Notes under the pieces: model-generated | The model's database searches: none | Seen by the model: the letters and a program-made list of their open reading frames with translations, nothing else | What the model was told of the DNA's origin: nothing | Translations under genes and position numbers: made by a program | Shown here: positions 56,607 through 64,000 of the stretch, in pieces | Position numbering within the stretch: the stretch's first letter is position 1 | How the letters are laid out: each line of letters begins with the position of its first letter | Assembly: GCF_007677875.1 (NCBI RefSeq) | Contig: NZ_VEDO01000001.1 | Coordinates: 496,001-560,000 of the forward strand | Direction of reading: 5' to 3' | Origin: Variovorax boronicumulans | GTDB lineage: Bacteria; Pseudomonadota; Gammaproteobacteria; Burkholderiales; Burkholderiaceae_C | Length of the DNA stretch: 64,000 nucleotides

Positions 56607-57140
56607 ATGGCTTACTACTCCGTTGACAGGCGCGGCGCCTACGCAGAAGGTGCTGAACTTACGCTGCAGCTACCCCTCGATGCCCAGGGCAACCTGATCG
56701 TTGAGCACATCAACACGATGTACCCGAATGGGTTCTCGCGCCACGGGATGCAGTGGTTCCGTGACCCGGGACCGACCGAACGCAAACCGGACGACACGAC
56801 CAGCGGCGTCCTTGAGCTTCTGCTGGAAGCTGTGCGGAAAGCACACTATCCCGACCGACCCTGCAGATACCAAAGCGTCGTCGCATGGAACGATGAGGAG
56901 GCGGCACATCGCTTTCGAGCGGCGCATGGAAAGCCCGACCATCCGATCCATGAACTGCACCCTTTGGCGGGTTGCCACCGTGGGGACATGAGCCTGCTGG
57001 TAATTGGCGACTCGTTTGCCGCCATAGACCACCGGATGCACCTGTACTGGCAGGGGGAGACGCTCTCGCACGCAGGCCACGTTACGACGTGGGAGCACTT
57101 GCTGCCGCTCCCGGTGAGAGTTGGCCGACGAGTCGCATAG
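56607..57140 (+). CDS. DUF2441-like protein (possible ADP-ribosyltransferase-like fold)
   Basis: 177 aa from ATG 56607; the open frame extends to 56523 with a non-conserved start. The N-terminal YYSVDRRGAYAEGAELTLQLP matches the YxVDRxxxLxxG opening of DUF2441 proteins. The middle CRYQSVVAWNDEEAAHRFRAAHG resembles the SRYxSxFAW block in that family, which has been related to the ART (ADP-ribosyltransferase) fold. Such proteins may act as toxins or effectors in conflict systems. Catalytic residues cannot be confirmed by eye. Only eight bases separate its stop from the end of the opposite-strand integrase gene. Confidence 0.55.
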   Translation: MAYYSVDRRGAYAEGAELTLQLPLDAQGNLIVEHINTMYPNGFSRHGMQWFRDPGPTERKPDDTTSGVLELLLEAVRKAHYPDRPCRYQSVVAWNDEEAAHRFRAAHGKPDHPIHELHPLAGCHRGDMSLLVIGDSFAAIDHRMHLYWQGETLSHAGHVTTWEHLLPLPVRVGRRVA

Positions 57141-57148
57141 CTGAATGG

Positions 57149-58891
57149 TCAGCGTTGCCCGCGGGCGTACACGCGCGGCAACATGATCGTTGGATAGCTG
57201 ATCGCGGCCACCGCCGACCGTTTGGACGAAGGCGCCACGCTCCTCGCATAGACAACGTCGCCAGTGCTGCCGGCGGGGGCATGCCCGGTCACAGCGTCTG
57301 CAAGGCGGGCGTCAATTCCGGCGTCTCGCATCGCCTGCCGGGCGTTGTGACGGAACGAATGAAAGTCCGGGAACCGCTCGGTCACGCCCAGGGATCGCCG
57401 GTATTGACCGAACCACTGGGAGAAGTTGTCCCCCCTGGACCTCGATTCGGTGCGGGGGATCACTGGCCACAGCTTGACCTGGCCTGCGTCCTGAAGGTCC
57501 TTCACGTAGTCCAGGAAGCCCAGGCGTATCAGCTCCGAGTGCACGGCCACCATGCGCTCACTGTTCGCCGTCTTCAGCGTACTTCCCTCGGCCCGCTCGT
57601 GGATGCTTAACCATGCACCATCGTCGTCGGTCATCACGTCGGCGACCTCAAGCTGACCAATCTCGCCGATGCGGGCGCCGGAGTACAGCCCGATCAGCGG
57701 AATCCAGTACGCGGCCGAACCGCCTGCGCGGGCCACAGTCGGCAGTTGGTACTGTTGGAACAGCGGCGCCGTGGTCAGGGTGACCAGCTCTGAGGGCGAC
57801 CAGGGCGGGCGCTCCACGCTGTCTTCCTGGGGTAGCTCCATGCCCTTCCACGGGTTGCGTGGGATCCATTCGAGTTCCACTTCGGCGACGTGGAGCAGGG
57901 TGCGGATGCAGTCGAAGTGGTTCTTGGCGGTCTTGTCGGTCAAGCCGCGCACATCCTCGGTCAGCCACAGATGGAAGTCGCGGCCGTGTCGGCGCGTGAT
58001 CTTCTCCAGCGCGACCTCCTGCCCGCTCTCCCTAAGAAGCTTCAGCGCATACTTCGTGCGCTGGATGGCGTTCGTCTGGGCCCGGCGGAAGCGGATCCAT
58101 TCGGGCAGCACGTCTTCCAAGGAGTGGGAACCGCCACCTGTGGCCGCTGCGTCCTCGTCGTTGGCTGCGGCGGACTCGCCGAACTCGCCAGTCGTCGCGG
58201 TTGGGGCCGTAGGGGCGGGCGGGGTCTCGATCAGCTCGCCTGCAGCTCGGCGGGCCACCTGTTGGTAGATGTCCGCCAGGGCGCGTGCGACCTTCGCGAG
58301 GAGCACAACTTGATCTGACCAGTCGACCTCTGGCAAGCCCATGTCGCTGGTCGCCATCGCAGCGTAGTGTTTCGCCAGCTTGTAGTCGCCAGCGGATGCG
58401 AGTTCGGCGAGCGATGCGGCGAATAGCTGGGTGGCGTCCTTCACTTGGTCCAGACGCTCGAAGCGGTCGGCCGACAGCTCGGCGATCCCCAGGTCCGCTA
58501 GGTCAAGCGGGATGTGCGCCAGCGGATGGAGCGATGCGCGGTTGATGTCGTCGTCTTCCAGGACGCTGTGCCGCATCTGCTGGATGATCTTCTCGACCAG
58601 CTTGGCGTTGGCAAGGATGCGCACGGGGCGCTCGGCGGCCCTGCGTCGCTCGAACTCGTCGTGAAGCTCGGCGATCTTGGCGTGACCCAGGCGGATCGCT
58701 GTGTCGCGGTCGCTGGTCCGCAGGCTACCGCGCCAGGCATCGACGCCGTAGTGCTTCTGGAGATCCTTGGGGGCGCCAATGCGCAGTTGATAAACGCCCC
58801 CGCGGAGGGTGACGCCAGTAGGAAGCATGGCCAAGTTGTCGCCTTCAGTCATCGGTTGATGATCGCGGCAATTGACACAGTTCTTTGACAT
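57149..58891 (-). CDS. int: Tyrosine recombinase/integrase
   Basis: 580 aa from ATG 58891. Long N-terminal region, SAM-like core-binding helix region, and C-terminal catalytic domain with the family residues: Arg in YSGARIGEIGQLEVADV (about residue 406), HSFRH in FHSFRHNARQAMRDAG (about 509-513), GHAPAG and nucleophile Tyr in VVYARSV (about 547). It would recombine the 26-base tRNA core sites. Start uncertain: LAMLPTGV at 58828 is an alternative that fits the family opening and would leave the right-end inverted motif noncoding. It is transcribed away from tRNA-Pro, at the right end of the element. Confidence 0.92.
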   Translation of the reverse strand: MSKNCVNCRDHQPMTEGDNLAMLPTGVTLRGGVYQLRIGAPKDLQKHYGVDAWRGSLRTSDRDTAIRLGHAKIAELHDEFERRRAAERPVRILANAKLVEKIIQQMRHSVLEDDDINRASLHPLAHIPLDLADLGIAELSADRFERLDQVKDATQLFAASLAELASAGDYKLAKHYAAMATSDMGLPEVDWSDQVVLLAKVARALADIYQQVARRAAGELIETPPAPTAPTATTGEFGESAAANDEDAAATGGGSHSLEDVLPEWIRFRRAQTNAIQRTKYALKLLRESGQEVALEKITRRHGRDFHLWLTEDVRGLTDKTAKNHFDCIRTLLHVAEVELEWIPRNPWKGMELPQEDSVERPPWSPSELVTLTTAPLFQQYQLPTVARAGGSAAYWIPLIGLYSGARIGEIGQLEVADVMTDDDGAWLSIHERAEGSTLKTANSERMVAVHSELIRLGFLDYVKDLQDAGQVKLWPVIPRTESRSRGDNFSQWFGQYRRSLGVTERFPDFHSFRHNARQAMRDAGIDARLADAVTGHAPAGSTGDVVYARSVAPSSKRSAVAAISYPTIMLPRVYARGQR

Positions 58892-58947
58892 GATGACCGA
58901 CTGATCGGTCTCTGCTCACCAGTGGAGTCGCGGTCTTCCTAGGGAAA
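58866..58947. repeat. Right-end inverted motifs, candidate integrase arm sites
   Basis: TCCTAGGGAAA at 58937-58947 is the exact reverse complement of the left-end motif at 44079-44089. On the minus strand, 58889-58866 reads GTCAAAGAACTGTGTCAATT and on, resembling the left-end 44109-44133 in opposite orientation. They lie 14 bases from the right core and overlap the first codons of the integrase gene if ATG 58891 is the start. A dyad GACCG/CGGTC is also present between them. Confidence 0.5.
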
Positions 58948-58960
58948 TGGACTCGAAAAA

Positions 58961-58986
58961 CTGGTCGGGGTGAGAGGATTCGAACC
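58961..58986. repeat. Right attachment site core (26-base direct repeat)
   Basis: Identical to 44037-44062 and coincides with the 3' end of the tRNA-Pro gene (T arm to CCA plus one base). Integration thereby keeps the tRNA gene whole. Confidence 0.92.
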
Positions 58987-59038
58987 TCCGGCCTCTACGT
59001 CCCGAACGTAGCGCTCTACCAGGCTAAGCTACACCCCG
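58962..59038 (-). tRNA. tRNA-Pro (anticodon CGG)
   Basis: 77 bases including encoded CCA. The minus-strand acceptor stem CGGGGTG pairs with CACCCCG; the anticodon stem CTACG/CGTAG encloses the loop TTCGGGA, giving anticodon CGG (codon CCG). The T arm GGAGG-TTCGAAT-CCTCT has the universal TTCGAAT. Discriminator A is followed by CCA. Its 3' end is the integration site of the element to the left. Confidence 0.95.
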
Positions 59039-59055
59039 ATTTGCGGTTCAGGTCT

Positions 59056-60039
59056 TCAGGACCTGCGCTGCAACAGCTGAGCCGCTAATTGTAGCAAAGC
59101 TTTTGTGTTGTCATTTGGCGACAGCCGCGAAATCGCTTCGATCGCACGTTGGGCTTCCGCTGCGGCGGCTTCGCGGGTGATCTCCAAGGCACCGGTTTCG
59201 CGCACGATGGCGATGATTTCGTCGATGTTGTCGACCGCACCGTTCTCGATCGCGACACGGATGGTGTCGCGTTGGGCGGGCGTGCCGCGCCGCATGGCGG
59301 CGATCAGCGGCAGTGTGCACTTGCCTTCGCGCAGGTCATCGCCGAGGTTCTTGCCCATTTCCTCTGGTGCGCCGTCGTAGTCGAGCACATCGTCGATGAC
59401 CTGGAAGGCCGTTCCCAGGGCCTGGCCGTAGTCGGCGCAGGCGCGCTCGATCTCCGGCGTGCTGCCGGCCAGGATGGCAGCGATGCGCGCGCTGGCTTCG
59501 AACAGCTTGGCCGTCTTGGAGCGGATCACGCGCAGGTAGCCGGCTTCGTCCAACGAGGCGTCGTGCATGTTGACGAGCTGCATGACCTCGCCTTCAGCGA
59601 TCACGTTGGTCGCCTCGGCCAGGGTTTGCATGATGCGCATGTCGCCCACCTCGACCATCATCTGGAAGGAGCGCGAATACAGGAAGTCTCCGACCAGCAC
59701 GCTGGCTGGATTGCCGAAGGCCTCGTTGGCTGTGGCACGGCCGCGCCGCAGCGTGGAGTCGTCGACCACGTCGTCGTGCAGCAACGTGGCGGTGTGGATG
59801 AACTCCACCACGGCTGCGAGCGTGAAGCGTTCGGGCGAGCGCTGCCCGAGCGCGCCGCACATCAGCAGCAGCAGCGCCGGGCGCAGCCGCTTGCCGCCCG
59901 CGGAGATGATGTACTGCGCGACCTGACCGACGAGCGGCACATCGGAAGAGAGGCGCTTGGCGATCAGTCGATCGACTTCGCGCATGTCGTCGGCGATCAG
60001 CGCGACCGCCTCGGCGGTGCTGGAGGTGTTGACGGACAA
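59056..60039 (-). CDS. ispB: Octaprenyl diphosphate synthase
   Basis: 327 aa from TTG 60039, chosen because the frame has no good ATG until the shorter MREVDRLIAKRL at 59982, which would cut the first helix; the upstream ATG at 60180 adds unlikely sequence. It lengthens farnesyl diphosphate to C40 for ubiquinone side chains. The two Asp-rich motifs are LLHDDVVDD (first) and IDDVLDYDG (second), plus GGKRLRP. The substrate IPP comes from the IspH pathway at 7004. Divergent from rplU; starts are about 180 bases apart. Confidence 0.95.
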   Translation of the reverse strand: MSVNTSSTAEAVALIADDMREVDRLIAKRLSSDVPLVGQVAQYIISAGGKRLRPALLLLMCGALGQRSPERFTLAAVVEFIHTATLLHDDVVDDSTLRRGRATANEAFGNPASVLVGDFLYSRSFQMMVEVGDMRIMQTLAEATNVIAEGEVMQLVNMHDASLDEAGYLRVIRSKTAKLFEASARIAAILAGSTPEIERACADYGQALGTAFQVIDDVLDYDGAPEEMGKNLGDDLREGKCTLPLIAAMRRGTPAQRDTIRVAIENGAVDNIDEIIAIVRETGALEITREAAAAEAQRAIEAISRLSPNDNTKALLQLAAQLLQRRS

Positions 60040-60137
60040 AGGTGTGACCCAGGGTAATTGCGGCGGATTATAGGAAGCCCCTCCTGCTGCCGACCCGGCC
60101 TGTCCGTCAGTCTGCCGGTCAACCCAAGCGAGGATGC

Positions 60138-60143
60138 TATACT
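60138..60143 (+). promoter_or_regulatory. Extended -10 element of the rplU-rpmA promoter
   Basis: TATACT at 60138-60143 preceded by TGC, giving an extended -10 (TGnTATAAT-like). No strong -35 is seen 17 bases upstream (CCGGTC-like), as is common for extended -10 promoters. The rplU ATG is at 60220, giving a 70-base leader. Confidence 0.5.
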
Positions 60144-60179
60144 CGCGGGCTTCGCGGAAATTCGTCCGCTGAAGGCTCA

Positions 60180-60213
60180 CCCTCTAGAGCTTAGGTAGAG
60201 GGCTCCTACGAGG
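60180..60213 (+). promoter_or_regulatory. Leader hairpin of rplU (possible ribosomal protein L21 leader)
   Basis: CCCTCT (60180-60185) pairs with AGAGGG (60197-60202) around an 11-base loop, just ahead of the ribosome site ACGAGG (60208-60213) and the rplU ATG at 60220. L21 operons often carry structured leaders that act in autoregulation; similarity to a described motif has not been verified. Confidence 0.4.
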
Positions 60214-60219
60214 TTCCAC

Positions 60220-60531
60220 ATGTACGCGGTCATAAAAACCGGTGGCAAGCAGTATCGCGTTGCTTCCGGCGAGAAAATCAAAGTAGAACAGATTGCTGCG
60301 GATGTTGGCCAAGAGATCGTGATCGACCAGGTTCTCGCCGTTGGCAACGGCAGCGAGATCAAGGTGGGCACCCCCTTGGTATCCGGCGCAACCGTCACGG
60401 CAACCGTCGTGGCGCACGGCAAGCACGACAAGGTGCACATCTTCAAGATGCGCCGTCGCAAGCACTATCAGAAACGTCAAGGCCATCGCCAGCAGTTCAC
60501 CGAACTGCAAATCGGCGCGATCGCCGGTTAA
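60220..60531 (+). CDS. rplU: 50S ribosomal protein L21
   Basis: 103 aa. Starts [24 protein letters not shown], a textbook L21 N-terminus; [22 protein letters not shown] is the basic rRNA-binding part. L21 sits near 23S rRNA and L20. First gene of rplU-rpmA-obgE-proB order; L27 follows after 12 bases. Confidence 0.98.
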   Translation: MYAVIKTGGKQYRVASGEKIKVEQIAADVGQEIVIDQVLAVGNGSEIKVGTPLVSGATVTATVVAHGKHDKVHIFKMRRRKHYQKRQGHRQQFTELQIGAIAG

Positions 60532-60543
60532 AGGGGTCAGGTC

Positions 60544-61952
<1,409 letters not shown>

Positions 61953-61965
61953 TCCGCTGCAGCCC

Positions 61966-63114
61966 ATGACGACACCTGCCACTCCGACCCTTCTGCGCGA
62001 GGCGCGGCGCATCGTCGTTAAGGTCGGCTCCAGCCTCGTGACCAACGAGGGGCGCGGCCTGGACGAAGCCGCCATCGGCGAGTGGTCGCGGCAACTGGCC
62101 GCGCTGGTGCGTGGCGACGGCGCGCGCGGCCGCGAGGTCATCATGGTGTCCAGCGGCGCGATCGCCGAGGGCATGAAACGCCTGGGCTGGAGCACGCGTC
62201 CGCGCGAGGTGCATGCGCTGCAGGCCGCTGCCGCCGTGGGCCAGATGGGCCTGGCGCAGATGTACGAGAGCAAGCTGCGCGAGAACGGCCTGGGCAGCGC
62301 CCAGGTGCTGCTGACGCATGCCGACCTGGCCGACCGCGAGCGCTACCTGAACGCGCGCTCCACGTTGCTCACGCTGCTGCAGCATGGCGTGGTGCCGGTG
62401 ATCAACGAGAACGACACCGTCGTCAACGACGAGATCAAGTTCGGTGACAATGACACCCTGGGCGCGCTGGTCGCGAATCTGGTCGAGGCCGACGTGCTGG
62501 TGATCCTGACCGACCAGCGCGGCCTGTATTCGGCCGATCCGCGCAAAGACCCGGGCGCGCGCTTCATCGACGAGGCGCAGGCCGGCGATGCAGAACTCGA
62601 GGCCATGGCCGGTGGGGCCGGGTCCAGCATCGGCCGTGGCGGCATGATCACCAAGATCCTCGCGGCCAAGCGCGCGGCCGGTTCCGGCGCGTCGACCGTG
62701 ATCGCCTGGGGCCGTGAGCCCGATGTGCTGCTGCGCCTGGCGCAGGGCGAGTCCATCGGCACGCTGCTGGTGGCGCAGACGCAAAAGATGCAGGCGCGCA
62801 AGCAGTGGATGGCCGATCACCTTCAGCTGCGCGGTGCCGTTATCGTTGACGACGGCGCGGCGCGCAAGTTGCGCGGCGAAGGCAAGAGCCTGCTGCCCAT
62901 CGGCATGACGGCCGTGGAGGGCGAATTCTCGCGTGGCGACGTGATCGCCATCCGCGATGCGCAGGGACAGACCATTGCCCGGGGGCTCGCGAACTACGCG
63001 AGCGCCGAAGCCCGGTTGCTGTGCCGCAAGCCTTCCAGCGAGTTCGAGGCCCTGCTCGGCTACACCGCCGAGCACGAGATGGTGCACCGCGACAACCTCG
63101 TGCTGAGCCGCTGA
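61966..63114 (+). CDS. proB: Glutamate 5-kinase
   Basis: 382 aa from ATG 61966, 13 bases after the obgE stop. The amino-acid kinase domain has [75 protein letters not shown] and [15 protein letters not shown]; the C-terminal PUA domain follows (about 280-360: [32 protein letters not shown]). ProB phosphorylates glutamate in the first step of proline synthesis and is feedback inhibited by proline. Order obgE-proB is common in betaproteobacteria. Confidence 0.97.
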   Translation: MTTPATPTLLREARRIVVKVGSSLVTNEGRGLDEAAIGEWSRQLAALVRGDGARGREVIMVSSGAIAEGMKRLGWSTRPREVHALQAAAAVGQMGLAQMYESKLRENGLGSAQVLLTHADLADRERYLNARSTLLTLLQHGVVPVINENDTVVNDEIKFGDNDTLGALVANLVEADVLVILTDQRGLYSADPRKDPGARFIDEAQAGDAELEAMAGGAGSSIGRGGMITKILAAKRAAGSGASTVIAWGREPDVLLRLAQGESIGTLLVAQTQKMQARKQWMADHLQLRGAVIVDDGAARKLRGEGKSLLPIGMTAVEGEFSRGDVIAIRDAQGQTIARGLANYASAEARLLCRKPSSEFEALLGYTAEHEMVHRDNLVLSR

Positions 63115-63117
63115 GGC

Positions 63118-63654
63118 TCAGGACGGGTAGACAGTCTCTGCGGGCGACTTCAGGCGCCGCACGATGTCGCTGACGGCGCTGGGCGGTGCCCGGCCGTCGC
63201 ACCCACCCTGGCGGGCGAAGGCCAGCGGATGCCTGATGCGCGAAGACTCCCACAGCGACTTCCACTCCGACTTGTCGACCGGCGTCCATTTTTCGACGTT
63301 GTATCGCGCGTAGAGCTTGTATTCGCCGGTATTGCAGCGCACGCCCTCGTACATGGCGGTCATGGCGCCGCTGTTGCTGCGCGCGACCATCACGTAACGC
63401 ACTACGCCGTCCTTGCCGATCTGCAGTGTGGAGGGGTCGATGCCGTAACGCAGGCTGCCCTGGGCATCGACGGTCACGTCCACGAGCTTGCTCATGTCGA
63501 ACGCGGGCGCGGGAGGCGCCTCGTTTTCGACCCATTCCGGCGCGTCCGGGGCGTTGCTGTTGTATTCCTTGCTGATGGACTGTGCACTGGCCGCTGCCGC
63601 GCTCAGCGCGCTGACGACAAGGAAGGCTGCCAGGCGGCCATTACGAAGAAGCAT
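63118..63654 (-). CDS. CNP1-like family exported protein
   Basis: 178 aa from ATG 63654. Signal peptide [26 protein letters not shown] with an Ala-X-Ala cleavage region, then [50 protein letters not shown] and a C-terminal [13 protein letters not shown] block that match the CNP1-like family (PF08750), neutral proteins first described in Neisseria/Acidovorax-type bacteria. No enzyme role is known. The start lies within the rppH gene, overlapping its last 14 bases on the same strand. Confidence 0.88.
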   Translation of the reverse strand: MLLRNGRLAAFLVVSALSAAAASAQSISKEYNSNAPDAPEWVENEAPPAPAFDMSKLVDVTVDAQGSLRYGIDPSTLQIGKDGVVRYVMVARSNSGAMTAMYEGVRCNTGEYKLYARYNVEKWTPVDKSEWKSLWESSRIRHPLAFARQGGCDGRAPPSAVSDIVRRLKSPAETVYPS

Positions 63655-64000
63655 GGTTGTCGTGCGGAGCGGCGCCAAGCCGTTCATTGCGCTCGTTGGT
63701 GTTGGGGTCGGGCTCGAAGCTGCCGCCGGGCGGTAGCTCGAACGGCTGCGCCGGCATGTCGCGGCGCGGGTCCTGGATCTCGCCCTCGCGCGCGCGCATG
63801 CTCGAACGCAGATAGCGGTTGCGGTGGTCGTGCCGGGGCAGGTAGCGCGCCAGCTCGGTCAGTGCCATCTCGTAGACGCCGCGCTTGAACTCCACCACCA
63901 CGTCCAGTGGAACCCAGTAGTCGTTCCAACGCCAGGCGTCGAACTCCGGGTGGTTGGTTGCGCGCAGGTTCAGGTCCCAGTCGTGGCCCATCAACTGCAG
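63641..64000 (-). CDS. rppH: RNA pyrophosphohydrolase RppH, C-terminal part (runs off the window)
   Basis: The last 119 codons are visible: [54 protein letters not shown], the typical end of the Nudix RppH that removes 5'-pyrophosphate from mRNA to start decay. The catalytic Nudix box is outside the window. The tail after residue [11 protein letters not shown] is longer and Pro/Glu/Arg-rich than in enterobacteria. The CNP1-like gene overlaps its 3' end by 14 bases, so they are likely co-transcribed. Confidence 0.95.
   Translation of the reverse strand: MQLMGHDWDLNLRATNHPEFDAWRWNDYWVPLDVVVEFKRGVYEMALTELARYLPRHDHRNRYLRSSMRAREGEIQDPRRDMPAQPFELPPGGSFEPDPNTNERNERLGAAPHDNHASS

Larger units (their letters stand above)
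44037..58986. mobile_element. Integrative element in tRNA-Pro(CGG), about 14.9 kb
   Basis: Bounded by a perfect 26-base direct repeat (44037-44062 and 58961-58986) that equals the 3' end of the tRNA-Pro(CGG) gene from the T arm through CCA. The intact tRNA gene is at the right end, with a tyrosine integrase gene facing away from it just inside, the classical layout of integration into a tRNA 3' end. Contents: integrase, serine recombinase, HNH-like and zinc-ribbon proteins, XRE regulator, DUF4145-like and DUF2441-like proteins, unknown small proteins and one giant phage virion-like protein. Flanking genes (hutF, ispB) are chromosomal. No replication, conjugation or phage packaging genes are seen, so it may be a prophage remnant, a phage satellite or a genomic island. 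Confidence 0.92.

Noticed and set aside
44037..58986. A complete prophage
   Set aside because: No terminase, portal, capsid, tail, lysis or replication genes can be recognised.

Overview
The window is GC-rich chromosomal DNA that reads like a betaproteobacterium of the Burkholderiales, most probably a comamonad. This rests on a TctC/Bug solute-binding protein, a PEP-CTERM protein, the fkpB-ispH and rplU-rpmA-obgE-proB orders, a CNP1-like protein beside rppH, and an extragenic repeat style that I recall from comamonads. The genus is inference.

Layout. 1-5140: a catabolic patch with a Bug binding protein (cut by the window edge), an MmgE/PrpD protein, an MFS transporter and a CitE-like lyase, with a PEP-CTERM protein among them. 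5162-10817: housekeeping genes (Smr, radC, fkpB-ispH, a PhoH-like protein, bcp, Mth938-like). 10947-16959: one tightly coupled run alaA-hom-thrC-mobB-moeA-moaD, in which stop and start codons overlap from alaA onward; it joins alanine/threonine synthesis to molybdenum cofactor synthesis. moaE follows at 18073, beyond an opposite-strand DapA-like gene. 18594-21251: clpB behind a near-consensus heat-shock promoter. 21251-27805: small membrane proteins, an FAD monooxygenase, a LytTR two-component pair, a GST. 28030-37441: an mdtABC-type RND efflux operon with its own outer membrane lipoprotein. 37434-43974: a CorA-like protein, GAF, hotdog thioesterase, Tat-exported PhoX behind a candidate Pho box, and HutF.

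44037-58986 is an integrated mobile element of about 14.9 kb. It lies in a tRNA-Pro(CGG) gene, is bounded by a perfect 26-bp direct repeat of the tRNA 3' end, and has a tyrosine integrase next to the intact tRNA. It also carries a serine recombinase, two zinc-ribbon proteins (one HNH-like), an XRE regulator, a DUF4145-like and a DUF2441-like protein, several unknown small proteins, and one very large intact gene (1447 aa) resembling internal-virion/DNA-ejection proteins of podoviruses. No capsid, terminase, portal, tail or lysis genes are visible. This is the most unusual part of the window. Sequence motifs near the element's two ends match each other in inverted orientation and may be integrase arm sites.

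59056-64000 returns to core genome: ispB, the divergent rplU-rpmA, obgE, proB, a CNP1-like gene and the 3' part of rppH.
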